Origin: Pseudomonadota bacterium
GTDB taxonomy: Bacteria; Pseudomonadota; Alphaproteobacteria; Micropepsales; Micropepsaceae
Assembly: GCA_016201105.1 (NCBI GenBank)
Contig: JACQDN010000031.1
Location: forward strand, 19,111-83,110
Direction: 5' to 3'
Length of the DNA: 64,000 bases
Shown: in pieces, positions 10,476 to 20,485 of the stretch
How the letters are laid out: each line of letters starts with the position of its first letter
Position numbering within the stretch: the stretch's first letter is position 1
Made by a program: the position numbers and the translations under genes
Notes under the pieces: model-generated
Databases searched by the model: none
Told to the model about the DNA's origin: nothing
What the model saw: only the letters and a program-made list of their open reading frames with translations

Positions 10476-10505
10476 GTGACGGCGTTAACTGAGCCGTCTT
10501 ATAAT
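10476..10505 (+). promoter_or_regulatory. gltA promoter with inverted repeat between -35 and -10
   Basis: A perfect -10 TATAAT (10500-10505) is preceded 18 bases upstream by GTGACG (10476-10481), a 4/6 match to TTGACA. The spacer contains a perfect inverted repeat GACGGC-N9-GCCGTC (10478-10498), which looks like an operator placed to block RNA polymerase. The start codon of gltA lies 53 bases downstream of the -10. Confidence 0.6.
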
Positions 10506-10557
10506 TGCTGCAGTGCGAAATAAGCGGCGCGGGGGCTCGCGCCAGACAGGAGCGCCC

Positions 10558-11871
10558 ATGAGCATGAGGGAAAGCAAGGCTGTACCCGCCGGGAAAGCCA
10601 CTCTGAACTACAACGGCAAGTCGGTCGACCTGCCGGTGTTCTCCGGCAGCGAAGGGCCGAACGTCGTCGATATCCGCAAGCTCTACGGCGATGCGGACAT
10701 TTTCACCTACGATCCCGGCTTCACTTCGACGGCCAGTTGCGAAAGCGACATTACGTTCATCGACGGTGACAAAGGCATCCTGCTCTATCGCGGTTATCCC
10801 ATCGATCAGTTGGCCGCACATTCGAGCTTCCTGGAAGTCTGTTATCTCCTGCTGCATGGCGAGCTCCCGAGCAAGGCGGAGATGCAGAAGTTCGATCGCG
10901 CCATTACCATGCATACGATGGTGCACGAACAGCTGGCCGCATTCTTCCGCGGCTTCCGGCGCGACGCCCATCCCATGGCGGTGATGTGCGGCGTGGTCGG
11001 AGCGCTCTCGGCGTTTTATCACGACTCCACCGACATCAACGATCCGCGCCAGCGCGAGATCGCGAGCCATCGCTTGATCGCGAAAATTCCGACGATCGCC
11101 GCGATGGCCTACAAATACACCATCGGTCAGCCCTTCGTGTATCCGCTCAACAACCTCGGCTATACCGAAAACTTCCTGCGCATGACCTTCGCGGTGCCGG
11201 CGGAAGAGTACAAAGGCAATCCCGTGCTCGCCAAAGCGCTGGATACCATCTTCATCCTGCACGCCGATCACGAGCAGAATGCTTCCACGTCCACCGTGCG
11301 TCTTGCCGGTTCGTCGGGCGCCAATCCGTTCGCCTGCATCGCCGCCGGCATTGCCTGCCTCTGGGGCCCAGCCCATGGCGGCGCCAACGAAGCAGCGCTG
11401 AAGATGCTAGAAGAGATCGGATCGGTGGAGCGCATTCCGGAATTCGTGAAGCGCGCGAAGGATCCCAACGACGACTTTCGCCTGATGGGCTTCGGCCATC
11501 GCGTCTACAAAAACTACGATCCGCGCGCCACCGCGATGCAGGCCCAGACGCACGCCGTGCTGGACGAAGTCGGTCACCAGGACGACCCCCTCTTGAAGGT
11601 GGCGATGGAGCTGGAGCGCATGGCGCTACAGGACGAATATTTCGTCAAAAAGAAACTCTATCCGAACATCGACTTCTATTCCGGCATCACACTGCGCGCG
11701 CTTGGATTCCCCACCAGCATGTTCACCGCGCTGTTTGCGCTGGCGCGCACTGTGGGCTGGATCGCGCAGTGGAAAGAGATGATCGAGGATCCGCACCAGA
11801 AGATCGGACGGCCGCGCCAGCTCTACACCGGCGTGAAACAGCGCGATTACGTGCCGCTCGCCAAGCGCTGA
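10558..11871 (+). CDS. gltA: Type II citrate synthase
   Basis: Condenses oxaloacetate and acetyl-CoA at the entry to the TCA cycle. The 437-residue protein matches the proteobacterial hexameric type: [50 protein letters not shown] with a catalytic His, [31 protein letters not shown] with the second His, and the catalytic Asp in [13 protein letters not shown]. The start at 10558 has AGGAG five bases upstream; the codon at 10513 would leave no proper ribosome binding site. The 3' end overlaps the convergent lpxB by 25 bases, and the promoter carries an operator-like palindrome. Confidence 0.97.
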   Translation: MSMRESKAVPAGKATLNYNGKSVDLPVFSGSEGPNVVDIRKLYGDADIFTYDPGFTSTASCESDITFIDGDKGILLYRGYPIDQLAAHSSFLEVCYLLLHGELPSKAEMQKFDRAITMHTMVHEQLAAFFRGFRRDAHPMAVMCGVVGALSAFYHDSTDINDPRQREIASHRLIAKIPTIAAMAYKYTIGQPFVYPLNNLGYTENFLRMTFAVPAEEYKGNPVLAKALDTIFILHADHEQNASTSTVRLAGSSGANPFACIAAGIACLWGPAHGGANEAALKMLEEIGSVERIPEFVKRAKDPNDDFRLMGFGHRVYKNYDPRATAMQAQTHAVLDEVGHQDDPLLKVAMELERMALQDEYFVKKKLYPNIDFYSGITLRALGFPTSMFTALFALARTVGWIAQWKEMIEDPHQKIGRPRQLYTGVKQRDYVPLAKR

Positions 11872-13046
11872 GCGTGGACGAAATCGAGAAGCGCACGGGC
11901 CGCTCTCAGGCTCGGCGCTTCTTCGCCCCGTCCTAAGAGCTTCGCCGCTTCGTCCAGGCTTTCGAGCTGGACTGCCCGCGCCTCAGAATCCAGGAACAGC
12001 GGCTTTAGCGCAGCCACGATATTCTCCGGCGTGCAGCGCGATTGCATGAGTTCGGGCAAAGCCTCGCGGTCGAGCAGAAGGTTGGGAAGCGCCGCATATT
12101 TCACGCTGATCAGCGGGCGGTAAAGCGCGTAGGTCAGCCACCCAAGTTTATAGACGACTACCATCGGCTTGCGTGCCAGTGCCAGCTCCGCCGTCACCGT
12201 GCCCGATTTCGCCAGCGCCACATCGGCGGCATCGAACGCCGCAAAACGGTCTTGCTCGCCCTCGATGACATGGAGCGGCGTGGGCCAATCTTTTGTCTGT
12301 TCGCGCACGGCCTGGGCAACATGCGCTACGGCCGGAAGGATCGTCGCGAGGCCCGGCACCTCTTTCGCCAAGCGCTCCACCGCTTGGCGCATGACCGGTA
12401 GAATGAAGCGGATTTCATTGATCCGGCTTCCCGGCACCACGAGCAACAACGGTGCCTTCGACGCGATGCCGCGCTGTGCCCGCAGCAACGGGCCGTCCCT
12501 CATATAGACGGCACGCTCGATCACCGGATGGCCGACAAATTTGGTGCGGATGCCGTATTTCTCGAAGAACGGTACTTCGAAAGGAAAGAGCGCCAATACC
12601 AGATCGATATATCGCGCCATCTTGCGCGCCCGGTATTGCCGCGACGCCCATACCTGCGGCGCCACATAGTTCACGGTCATGATCCGCGAATCCAGACGCT
12701 TGATGCGCTTGGCGATACGATGGGTGAAGTCGGGACTGTCGATCAGCACCACAGCATCGGGACGCGACGAAATCGCGAAATCCGCGGCCACGCGCACGCG
12801 TCTGAGAATTTCCGGAATTTGCGGCACCACCTCTGCCAAACCCATTACGGCGGTGGCATCGAGCGGATAGAGGCTCTTCAAGCCTTGACGCTCCATGGCG
12901 CGGCCGCCGACGCCGGCAATCGTGACGCCGCCCCCCGCGATGGATTTGAGCGCGGACATCAGTTCGCCGCCGAGCTGATCGCCCGATGGTTCGCCTGAGA
13001 TGAGCATCAGCGAGACCGGTTTGACGAGCGCCGTGCCCTCATTCAT
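11847..13046 (-). CDS. lpxB: Lipid-A-disaccharide synthase
   Basis: Glycosyltransferase (GT19) that joins UDP-2,3-diacylglucosamine to lipid X, giving the lipid A disaccharide on the inner membrane. The 399-residue protein shows [73 protein letters not shown] and [12 protein letters not shown], with [20 protein letters not shown] near the C-terminus. It is the last gene of the minus-strand superoperon and overlaps lpxI, which makes its substrate, by 8 bases. Confidence 0.97.
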   Translation of the reverse strand: MNEGTALVKPVSLMLISGEPSGDQLGGELMSALKSIAGGGVTIAGVGGRAMERQGLKSLYPLDATAVMGLAEVVPQIPEILRRVRVAADFAISSRPDAVVLIDSPDFTHRIAKRIKRLDSRIMTVNYVAPQVWASRQYRARKMARYIDLVLALFPFEVPFFEKYGIRTKFVGHPVIERAVYMRDGPLLRAQRGIASKAPLLLVVPGSRINEIRFILPVMRQAVERLAKEVPGLATILPAVAHVAQAVREQTKDWPTPLHVIEGEQDRFAAFDAADVALAKSGTVTAELALARKPMVVVYKLGWLTYALYRPLISVKYAALPNLLLDREALPELMQSRCTPENIVAALKPLFLDSEARAVQLESLDEAAKLLGRGEEAPSLRAARALLDFVHAQRLASGT

Positions 13047-13890
13047 CGGCGAAGCGACCGGGGGCGTATCCCATCACAAACAGACCGAGCCGATCGGCTG
13101 TCTCGATCAGGCGCGATTTTCGCATAATGAGCGAGGAGCCCGCTTCGACGGCGATGCCGGCAAGGCCGCCTTCCGCCGCCAGCTCCACCGTGCGCACGCC
13201 GATGACGGGAAGATCGACGCGACGTTCCTGCCTGGGTTTGGGTGACTTGACCAGCACGCCGCGGCGGGTCTTTTGCGAGCCTCGAACAACGAGCGGCAAA
13301 TCCTTGAGCCGCGCCAGCATCGCGTCCGTGCCTTCCGCGGCCTCCACCGCGAGCACGAGGCCATCGGCAACGGCGGCCGCCTGGCCAATGTCGAGTTCGC
13401 CCATGCGGCGCACGACCTTGGCCGCCAAGGCCATATCCTTTTCGGCCTGAGTGTCAGGCCTCAGGCGCCCATAGACGCCTTCCGGGGCGATGAGATCGGG
13501 GGCCGCTTCGGCCGTGCCGATCACCTTGAAGCCTTCCTTCTCGAAGAGGCCGAGAGCCGTGCGCATAAGATTGTCGTCGCCCAAAAGCGCCGACGCGGCG
13601 ACCTTCGCCACGGCCATCATTCCGCGCCCATCCAGGCTGATGGATTTCCACTCGGGACGTGTGACGCGCCCTGCAAACGTCAACCGGTCGCAACCGGCCT
13701 TCTTCAGCAGATCGAGCGTCTTGCCGAGTTGGCCGATGCCGGACCACGCATGCGGAACGGCGTCGAAAACATCTTTATCCGCCATGCCTTCGATCGCGAC
13801 GACGAAGTAGTCTTCGCGACGGTCGCGTACGGATTCCGCAATCGCGATGGGTAGTTCGCCGCCGCCTGCAATGATGCCAAGCGCCGCCAT
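13039..13890 (-). CDS. lpxI: UDP-2,3-diacylglucosamine diphosphatase LpxI
   Basis: Hydrolyses UDP-2,3-diacylglucosamine to lipid X. LpxI (DUF1009) replaces the unrelated LpxH in most alphaproteobacteria. The 283-residue protein begins MAALGIIAGGGELPIAIAES, carries GIGQLGKTLDLLKKAGCDRL and FAGRVTRPEW, and has the C-terminal catalytic domain with AAVADGLVLAVEAAEGTDAM, RRGVLVKSPKPRQERRVDLP and GIAVEAGSSLIMRKSRLIETA. It lies between lpxA and lpxB, the usual alphaproteobacterial order, with a 3-base gap to lpxA. Confidence 0.95.
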   Translation of the reverse strand: MAALGIIAGGGELPIAIAESVRDRREDYFVVAIEGMADKDVFDAVPHAWSGIGQLGKTLDLLKKAGCDRLTFAGRVTRPEWKSISLDGRGMMAVAKVAASALLGDDNLMRTALGLFEKEGFKVIGTAEAAPDLIAPEGVYGRLRPDTQAEKDMALAAKVVRRMGELDIGQAAAVADGLVLAVEAAEGTDAMLARLKDLPLVVRGSQKTRRGVLVKSPKPRQERRVDLPVIGVRTVELAAEGGLAGIAVEAGSSLIMRKSRLIETADRLGLFVMGYAPGRFADE

Positions 13891-13893
13891 AAA

Positions 13894-14709
13894 TTATTCT
13901 TCGCCTTCATCGTCGCTGCCGTCGCGCCGGGCTGGACAGATCGGCCGGCCAGGCCTGGCGAGAACGAACGAGACGACGTCCTGCACTTCGGCGACATCGG
14001 GCCATTTCTCGCCGGCCCGTCTTGCTTTGTCGGCGATCCTGCCCTCGCCCTCGAGAAAGATCGCGCGGAAGGCTGCTCGCAGCGCATGAATGTTGGGACG
14101 CGGAACGCCGCGGCGGCGCAAGCCGATAATGTTGAGGCCACCCAGGCGCACATGCAGCCCGATCGCCATGCCGTAGGGAATGACATCGGTGCTGATGCCG
14201 GAGAGACCACTGATAAACGCGTATTTGCCGACGCGGCTGTGCTGCTGGCCCGCGGCGAGACCGCCGAAGATCACCCCATCGCCCACTTCCATGTGTCCCG
14301 CCAGTTGCACGCCATTGGCCATCGTGACGTCGTTACCGACGACGCAATCGTGCCCGATATGGCTATAGGCCATCAGATAGCAGCGCTCGCCGACTTTGGT
14401 GACCTGATGGCCGCGCTTGCTGCCGGCACTGATCGTGACGCTCTCGCGGATTTCGTTGTCCGCGCCGATATCAAGACGCGTGCCGGCCGCGTCGCCCTTG
14501 CGGATCTGCGCATCGCCGCCGAGAACGGCGAAAGGATGCACGATTGTGCGCGGGCCGACCTTCGTCGTTCCGCCGACGACGACATGCGAAATCAGCCGCG
14601 AGCCCTCGCCAAGCTCCGCGCCTGAGCGAACGATGCAAAAGGGACCGACCTCGACACCCGCCGAAAGCCGCGCGCCGTCTTCAACGATCGCTGTTGGATG
14701 AACCGCCAT
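13894..14709 (-). CDS. lpxA: UDP-N-acetylglucosamine acyltransferase
   Basis: First enzyme of lipid A synthesis; transfers a 3-hydroxyacyl chain from ACP to the 3-OH of UDP-GlcNAc. The 271-residue protein is a left-handed beta-helix of hexapeptide repeats ([32 protein letters not shown]) with the catalytic His in YSHIGHDCVVGNDVTMANG, AGHMEVGDGVIFGG and the C-terminal helical part with GLNIIGLRRRGVP. The C-terminal tail after VVSFVLARPGR is basic then acidic and probably variable. It overlaps fabZ by 29 bases. Confidence 0.97.
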   Translation of the reverse strand: MAVHPTAIVEDGARLSAGVEVGPFCIVRSGAELGEGSRLISHVVVGGTTKVGPRTIVHPFAVLGGDAQIRKGDAAGTRLDIGADNEIRESVTISAGSKRGHQVTKVGERCYLMAYSHIGHDCVVGNDVTMANGVQLAGHMEVGDGVIFGGLAAGQQHSRVGKYAFISGLSGISTDVIPYGMAIGLHVRLGGLNIIGLRRRGVPRPNIHALRAAFRAIFLEGEGRIADKARRAGEKWPDVAEVQDVVSFVLARPGRPICPARRDGSDDEGEE

Positions 14710-15196
14710 TGGAATCCGATGAGCCGCTGATCATGGCGCTGAATTCCGCTTCGGCACAAAGCGTTTCGCCGACATAGGCCTTTCCTTCGAAGCGCCAGAC
14801 TGGCCTGCGATGCTGCAAGAGGTTCACCGTCATGCGCAATAGATCGCCCGGAACCACCGGTTTTCTGAAGCGAGCTTTGTCGATGGCCATGAAATAGACG
14901 CGCCGGTTTTCCACTTCGAGGCCAAGCGAATGCATCACCAAGGCACCGGCGGCCTGTGCCATCGCCTCCACGATGAGAACGCCGGGCATCACGGAGAATT
15001 CCGGAAAGTGACCGCGAAAATGAGGTTCGTTGTAGGAAACCGCCTTGTAGGCCGTCGCGCTCTGGTTGGGCACGATGTCGGTCAGCTTTTCGATGAAAAG
15101 AAACGGTTCGCGATGCGGCAAGATCTTCTTGATCTGCTCGACATCGAGCGTAACGCCGCCGACAACTTCGGTCTTTTCAGCTTCCATCTTATCCAT
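14681..15196 (-). CDS. fabZ: 3-hydroxyacyl-ACP dehydratase
   Basis: Dehydrates 3-hydroxyacyl-ACP in fatty acid elongation, competing with LpxA and LpxD for the same acyl-ACP pool. The 171-residue hot-dog-fold protein has [17 protein letters not shown], the catalytic His in [20 protein letters not shown] and the Glu of [11 protein letters not shown], and [19 protein letters not shown]. The C-terminus ends in a Ser/Asn/Gly-rich tail produced by the 29-base overlap with lpxA. Its position between lpxD and lpxA is standard. Confidence 0.97.
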   Translation of the reverse strand: MDKMEAEKTEVVGGVTLDVEQIKKILPHREPFLFIEKLTDIVPNQSATAYKAVSYNEPHFRGHFPEFSVMPGVLIVEAMAQAAGALVMHSLGLEVENRRVYFMAIDKARFRKPVVPGDLLRMTVNLLQHRRPVWRFEGKAYVGETLCAEAEFSAMISGSSDSNGGSSNSDR

Positions 15197-16220
15197 TCTT
15201 CGACTTTTTACCCTGCCGGGCGGCCACCGCCATATCCCTAAGCCATTCCTTCACCGGCCGCGCCGGCACGCCGCCGTAATCCTGTCCGCCGGCAAGTTCG
15301 CCCGGGAAGACGCCGGTGCGGCCCGCCAGCCGCGCGCCGTCGCCGATTTTTACGTGATCCGCCAAGCCGGCTTGGCCCCCCAGTACTACAAAGTCGCCGA
15401 GATCGCAGCTACCGGAAATGCCGACCTGCGAAACAATGATGCAATGCCGCCCAATCCGGGTGTTGTGGCCGATCTGGACAAGATTGTCGATCTTGGTGCC
15501 CTCGCCGATTACTGTATCGCCGATGGCGCCGCGATCGATGGTCGAGCATGCGCCGACCTCGACCTTGTCCTGAATGATGACTCGGCCCAATTGTGGGATC
15601 TTTTCATGACCTTTGGCGCTGGAGGCAAAGCCAAACCCGGGCGAGCCGATTTGCGCTCCGGGGAGAATCAGCACGCCGTCACCGACATAGGCGTGCGTGA
15701 TGGTCACATTGCTGCCGATCTCGCAGTCACGTCCGATCGCGACGCCGCGTCCGATGACCGTGTTTGGACCGATGCGCGTTCGTTCGCCGATTTCGGCGAG
15801 CGGTCCGACCACGACACCGGGACCTAGAACCGCATCTTTGCCGACGCGCGCGCTGGGATCGATCGGCGCTTTCTGTGGCCACGATGCCAAACCGTTTTCC
15901 AGATAGAACGATCGCGCCGCGGCCGCGAAAGCGTGTTGCGGCGAGGCACAGACGACAGCGACGGTGGAACTGGGCACAAGACCCAAGGCCGCCATATCTG
16001 CGGTTATCAGGCAGGCACCGGCCTGCGTCTTGGACAGTGCCTGCTTGGCAGACTTGCCGATGCAAAAAGCAAGCTGGGTCGGCCCGGCGCCTTCCAGCGT
16101 GGCAACGTCGTCGATTTTGGTGTCGCCGTTTGCGCCCGCGGGAAGCTGCGCGCCTATGCGCCCACACAAGTCCGCAAGCTTGAGCGGCCCGCGATTGTCG
16201 TAGAAGCGTGGATCGGCCAT
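15189..16220 (-). CDS. lpxD: UDP-3-O-acylglucosamine N-acyltransferase
   Basis: Adds the second 3-hydroxyacyl chain, at N-2, to UDP-3-O-acylglucosamine. The 343-residue protein has an N-terminal uridine-binding domain ([40 protein letters not shown]) and a long hexapeptide-repeat beta-helix: [40 protein letters not shown] and [20 protein letters not shown] with the catalytic His. It ends in a basic tail (RQGKKSKNG) that overlaps fabZ by 8 bases. A 46-base gap separates it from the chaperone gene upstream. Confidence 0.97.
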   Translation of the reverse strand: MADPRFYDNRGPLKLADLCGRIGAQLPAGANGDTKIDDVATLEGAGPTQLAFCIGKSAKQALSKTQAGACLITADMAALGLVPSSTVAVVCASPQHAFAAAARSFYLENGLASWPQKAPIDPSARVGKDAVLGPGVVVGPLAEIGERTRIGPNTVIGRGVAIGRDCEIGSNVTITHAYVGDGVLILPGAQIGSPGFGFASSAKGHEKIPQLGRVIIQDKVEVGACSTIDRGAIGDTVIGEGTKIDNLVQIGHNTRIGRHCIIVSQVGISGSCDLGDFVVLGGQAGLADHVKIGDGARLAGRTGVFPGELAGGQDYGGVPARPVKEWLRDMAVAARQGKKSKNG

Positions 16221-16266
16221 GAACCGATGAGCGCAGGCGTTTCTAGCCGCCTGCGCTCACTTTCCA

Positions 16267-16899
16267 TTATTGTTGCTGGCGCGGCAGCTGCACGCCAGGC
16301 GGCGGATCTTGCGCCACGACTTTGACGCCCGGCATTTTCTGGTCGAGTCGCTGAATCGCGGTGCGCGTGATGTCGATATCGATCGTGCCCAGAACGATCG
16401 CATTGCGATCCAGGAGCAGGTTTGCGCCCTTCTCCTTCATGATGCCCTGAAGGATCGGCGCCAAGGCTTGCTCGATCTTAGAGCGCGCAATGAGCACGCC
16501 ATACTGGATCTGATCCTGGCGCTTCTGAACGGCTTTCTGGAAACCCGCTTGCTTGTTCTCGAAATCCTTGATCTTCCGTGCCTTCACGTCGGGCGCGAGA
16601 ATCGCGATCTGGCGCTGAAGATCGGCGCCGTCACGGCGCAACTGATCACCCTGCGCCTTGAACTCTTTCTCGGCCTGCTGTGTCATTGCGGTGACCTGCT
16701 CGACGATATTCGCGCCGACTTTGGACGCACGCAAAATCGCGTTGCGGTCGATCGCCACAATTTTCGGTGCGGGCACGCCGGTATTTGCCGGCGGTGTGTT
16801 CTGCTGGGCCATTGCAGCGGGCACAAGGCCCGCGACGGCAAGACCGGTGGCGAGCAAGGCGGCTTTTGCCACCTTGCCCAGGAAAGCTTTGTTTGTCAT
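16267..16899 (-). CDS. Periplasmic chaperone of the OmpH/Skp family
   Basis: Likely periplasmic holdase that carries unfolded outer-membrane proteins to BamA. The 210-residue precursor has a signal peptide (basic MTNKAFLGKVAKAA, hydrophobic LLATGLAVAGLVPAAMA, cleavage near AMA-QQ), a Pro-rich start, and a central charged helical region predicted as coiled coil (QAEKEFKAQGDQLRRDGADL, KIKDFENKQAGFQKAVQKRQ). The tail is Pro/Gln-rich. It sits 4 bases after bamA, the conserved bamA-skp-lpxD order. The symbol skp or ompH would be reasonable, but the family is divergent in sequence. Confidence 0.88.
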   Translation of the reverse strand: MTNKAFLGKVAKAALLATGLAVAGLVPAAMAQQNTPPANTGVPAPKIVAIDRNAILRASKVGANIVEQVTAMTQQAEKEFKAQGDQLRRDGADLQRQIAILAPDVKARKIKDFENKQAGFQKAVQKRQDQIQYGVLIARSKIEQALAPILQGIMKEKGANLLLDRNAIVLGTIDIDITRTAIQRLDQKMPGVKVVAQDPPPGVQLPRQQQ

Positions 16900-16903
16900 G
16901 GAG

Positions 16904-19270
16904 TTAGAGTCCTGTTCCTGCGCTGAATCGAAGAATTTCTGTTTTGTCGTAGCTTTGCTTGATCAAAGGCACGCCAATGTCAATCTGAACCGGTCCGAAT
17001 GGTGACTTCCAGCCCACACTGAGACCCGCCGACATGCGGAATCCCATGTTGTCTTTAACACAGCTTATGATCGTACAGGGAGGGACACCCTGGTCGATAT
17101 GGCCCAAAGTGCCGAAATCGGTAAATAGCGACAGGCTGATGCCGTAGTCCGTCGGCAGGAAGTCCGGCAACCTTGCTTCAGCAGAGCCAATGACATAGGC
17201 GTCGCCGCCGATGGCCGAATTGGGGCCGCCATGGAGATCGCGGGGGCCGATGCCCGCGACCTTGAAGCCGCGGAAGCTGTCGCCGCCCTTAAAGAAGCGT
17301 TCGTTCAACCGGACACTCTGGCCGCCATAGGCCTGAATGTATCCGCCACGAATGACGATTTTACCGATCAAATCGTCCCAGATCAGCGGAGCATATTTGC
17401 CAAAAACCGATTCTGTGCGGATGTATTTGAGCGATCCCCCGAAGCCAGCGAAGTCCTGACTGAATTGGAAGACGATACCCTTATGCGGACGGATCGGGTC
17501 GTCCACCGTGCTGTAGGAATAAGAATAGCCAAGCAAGGACGTCTGCGCAGTTCCCGCGGCCAGACGCACGGCGAGAGGCGCGTTCGTGAAGGGGTGGATC
17601 GTATCGGTGCGATAAGTGTAGCGCAGACCGACGCTCCCGTATTCCGATGTGGGAAAACCCAGGCGAAGGCCGGCGGCGCTCGAGTCACCCTGGTAGCCCG
17701 CCTGATCGAAGTTCGAGAGCACTTTATAGAGGTCGAAGCCCGCCGAGACCGGACGATCCAAAAAATATGGTTCAGTGAAGCTAAGCTGGAACTCCTTGCT
17801 GATCTGCGACGCCGAGAGGCTGACGCGCACAAACTGGCATCTGCCGAAGAGGTTTCGTTCGGTGTAGCTGAACTGGCCAACGAACGAACTCGTCGAGGAA
17901 TAGCCGGCGCCGAGAGAAAGCTCGCCCGTCGACTGTTCGGTGACGGCGACATTCAGAACAGTCTTGTCGGGCGCCGAGCCTTGCGTGGGCTTGATGTCGA
18001 CATCCTTAAAGAAGCCGAGGCCGCGGATGCGGGTGCGGGAGCGGTCCATCAACACGCGGTTGAAGGCGTCGCCCTCCACCATGCGGAATTCGCGGCGGAT
18101 GACCTTGTCCAGCGTGCGCTGATTGCCCGTGATATTGATTTTTTCGACGTAGACGCGCGGGCCCTGCTCGATGTTGAAGATCACTTCGATCGTGTGCGTG
18201 GCGCGATCGCGTTTGATACGCGGGTGGATCTCGGCAAACGCGTAACCTTTGGTGCCGGCCGCGTTGGTCAGCGCGTCGATCGATTTGTCGATCTGTTCGG
18301 CGTCGTAGGTCGAGCCGTCCTGGATGGGAACGCTGGGACGCAACGTCACGGGATTGAGTTCGCGGATCTTGGAATCGATCGTCACCTTGCCGAATTTGTA
18401 GAGCTCACCTTCGCTGATCGTGAAGGTGATGTAGAAATTCTGGCGGTCGGGGGTCAGCTCGGCGACGGCGGAGACGACGTTGAAGTCCGCATAACCGCGT
18501 TTGAGATAGAAGCGGCGCAGCTGCTCGCGATCGAATGTGAGCCTGTCCGGATCGTAGTTGTCGTTGGAAGAGAGAAACTTCCACCACTCCGACGTTTCCG
18601 TCGCAAGCTGGGAGCGCAACGTGTCGTCGTCGAACGCTTTGTTGCCGAGGAAGGAAATGCGCGCGACACCGGTGGTCGGACCTTCCATGATCGAGAAAAT
18701 CAGATCGACGCGATTTTGCGGACGCTGGATGATCTGCGGATCCACGGTCGCGGCGAACTTGCCGTTACGGCGATAGAGTTCGATGATGCGCTGGACGTCG
18801 GATTGGACTCTGGCGCGGGTAAAGACCTGGCGCGGCTTGAGCTGGACTTCCTTGGTCAGATCCTTTTCGGAGACTTTGCTGTTACCCTCGAACACGACCT
18901 GATTGAGGATCGGATTTTCGACGACGTTGATGGTGAGCGCCGAACCGTCCCAATTGAACTTCACATCCGAGAACAACCCGGTCGCGAACAATGTCTTGAG
19001 CGAACGGTCGGCAGTCTGCTCGTCGTAATTGTCGCCCTGGCGGAACGAGAGATACGAAACGACGGTGCCCGCTTCGATACGCTGCGTGCCGCGCACGACG
19101 ATCTGCTGGATCACCGGACCCGCGGGTTCGGCGGGTGTGGTTGTCTGCACCGGTTGCGATTTGGTGTCCGCCAACTGGGCGAACGCGGCGGCCGGCGTCA
19201 AAAGCACAAGGGCGGCCAGAACGGTTGCCGCGCGCCAAGACCGGGCGAAAAGAAGGGCGTTGAGGCTCAT
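16904..19270 (-). CDS. bamA: Outer-membrane protein assembly factor BamA
   Basis: Core of the machine that inserts beta-barrel proteins in the outer membrane. The 788-residue protein has a signal peptide (VLAALVLLTPAAAFA), five POTRA domains (first IQQIVVRGTQRIEAGTVVSY; later RVYVEKINITGNQRTLDKVI and FRMVEGDAFNRVLMDRS) and a 16-strand barrel beginning near GELSLGAGYSSTSSFVGQFS, with the conserved ERFFKGGDSFRGFKVAGIGP of loop 6. The last residues are RFSAGTGL, without the terminal aromatic residue usual for a barrel protein, a small oddity. It lies between rseP and skp in the superoperon. Confidence 0.96.
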   Translation of the reverse strand: MSLNALLFARSWRAATVLAALVLLTPAAAFAQLADTKSQPVQTTTPAEPAGPVIQQIVVRGTQRIEAGTVVSYLSFRQGDNYDEQTADRSLKTLFATGLFSDVKFNWDGSALTINVVENPILNQVVFEGNSKVSEKDLTKEVQLKPRQVFTRARVQSDVQRIIELYRRNGKFAATVDPQIIQRPQNRVDLIFSIMEGPTTGVARISFLGNKAFDDDTLRSQLATETSEWWKFLSSNDNYDPDRLTFDREQLRRFYLKRGYADFNVVSAVAELTPDRQNFYITFTISEGELYKFGKVTIDSKIRELNPVTLRPSVPIQDGSTYDAEQIDKSIDALTNAAGTKGYAFAEIHPRIKRDRATHTIEVIFNIEQGPRVYVEKINITGNQRTLDKVIRREFRMVEGDAFNRVLMDRSRTRIRGLGFFKDVDIKPTQGSAPDKTVLNVAVTEQSTGELSLGAGYSSTSSFVGQFSYTERNLFGRCQFVRVSLSASQISKEFQLSFTEPYFLDRPVSAGFDLYKVLSNFDQAGYQGDSSAAGLRLGFPTSEYGSVGLRYTYRTDTIHPFTNAPLAVRLAAGTAQTSLLGYSYSYSTVDDPIRPHKGIVFQFSQDFAGFGGSLKYIRTESVFGKYAPLIWDDLIGKIVIRGGYIQAYGGQSVRLNERFFKGGDSFRGFKVAGIGPRDLHGGPNSAIGGDAYVIGSAEARLPDFLPTDYGISLSLFTDFGTLGHIDQGVPPCTIISCVKDNMGFRMSAGLSVGWKSPFGPVQIDIGVPLIKQSYDKTEILRFSAGTGL

Positions 19271-19321
19271 CCATCCGTCTCAAAAGACCGTGCAGGAGGC
19301 TTTCCGGCAGCGGCGTGTGTT

Positions 19322-20473
19322 TCAGAATAGATTTGGCCGGACGAGATCGTTCCAGGTCGTCAACAACAACAACCCCAGCACAACCGCCAACCCCAGCCTA
19401 AACCCGACGTCCTGAGCCCGTTCCCCGAGCGGCCGGCCCATCGCCGCTTCGCATCCATAATACAGAAGGTGTCCCCCGTCGAGGATAGGAATCGGAAAAA
19501 GGTTTATCAGCCCGATGCTTACAGAAATGAGAGCTGCCAGATAGATCAGCGCATAGGGGCCCTGTGAGGCCGCACTTTTCGAGACCTTGGCGATGCCGAT
19601 AGGGCCGCTCAGCTGGGTGGTGTCGGCCCGGCCTGAGATCATCCGGCCCAGATAGGTAAACGTGGTGTCCACGATCGCCCATACCTCGCTCACAGCCGCT
19701 TCGGGAGCCTTTGCCAGAGGTACCGGCACGTAGAGGGTGTTTTGCGGGGTCATTGCGTAGGCAACGCCGATGCCTGTGAATGTTACAGGCGTTCCATAGA
19801 TATCCTTGGTCAAGATGGATCGCGGCTTGATGGTGACGTCAAATGACTTGCCACCGCGCAGTAGCTGAACATCAAGAGGCTTTCCTTTGCCGGCCGCTAC
19901 CGCATCACGGACATCGCCAAAATAAGTGAGCTTCTTGCCGTTGACGGCGACGATCTTGTCGCCAGCTTTGATGCCCGCTTCGGCCGCAGGCGATTTCGGC
20001 GTCACATCGCCGACATAAGTTGAAGCCGTTCTGGCGCCGACAAATGCAAAGAGAATCGTAAGAATAACGACTGCAAGAATGAAATTCGCGACCGGACCGG
20101 CGGCGGCCACTGCGGCGCGCTGATAAACCGGACGCAGAGGATAAGCGAACTTGCGCTCGTCTTCAGAGAGGCTTTTCACGTGCTCGCGATCGGGCACGCT
20201 GGCCGCATCGAGATCGCCGAAGAACTTCACGTAACCGCCCAGCGGAATCCATGAAATCTTCCATTGGGTGCCTTTGCGATCCATCCATTTGACGATCGCG
20301 GGGCCAAAGCCGATCGAGAACGTCTCCACGCGAATACCGAAAGCGCGCGCCATCGAAAAATGGCCGAGCTCGTGAAAAAACACCACGACGGTGATCACGA
20401 AGAGAAAGGCGGGCAAGCCCAAAGGCGCCCAATCGATCAGGCCGCGCAACGCTGAGAACATTTCAACTCCCAC
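19322..20473 (-). CDS. rseP: Site-2 intramembrane zinc metalloprotease RseP
   Basis: Cleaves membrane-bound anti-sigma factors or remnant signal peptides within the membrane. The 383-residue protein has the zinc motif HELGH (residues 34-38) in the first transmembrane helix, a periplasmic PDZ domain (SPAAEAGIKAGDKIVAVNGK), RADTTQLSGPIGIAKVSKSA, and the second metal motif in NLFPIPILDGGHLLYYGCEA. One PDZ domain is seen where E. coli RseP has two. The start may be 20473 or the ATG at 20461 (MFSALRGLIDW). It follows dxr by 12 bases; the dxr-rseP-bamA order is typical. Confidence 0.95.
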   Translation of the reverse strand: MGVEMFSALRGLIDWAPLGLPAFLFVITVVVFFHELGHFSMARAFGIRVETFSIGFGPAIVKWMDRKGTQWKISWIPLGGYVKFFGDLDAASVPDREHVKSLSEDERKFAYPLRPVYQRAAVAAAGPVANFILAVVILTILFAFVGARTASTYVGDVTPKSPAAEAGIKAGDKIVAVNGKKLTYFGDVRDAVAAGKGKPLDVQLLRGGKSFDVTIKPRSILTKDIYGTPVTFTGIGVAYAMTPQNTLYVPVPLAKAPEAAVSEVWAIVDTTFTYLGRMISGRADTTQLSGPIGIAKVSKSAASQGPYALIYLAALISVSIGLINLFPIPILDGGHLLYYGCEAAMGRPLGERAQDVGFRLGLAVVLGLLLLTTWNDLVRPNLF

Positions 20474-20485
20474 ACCTTTGTTTCG

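Noticed and set aside
17231..19330. 699-codon plus-strand frame over bamA
   Set aside because: It is antisense to a full-length BamA with five POTRA domains; no start signal or homology.
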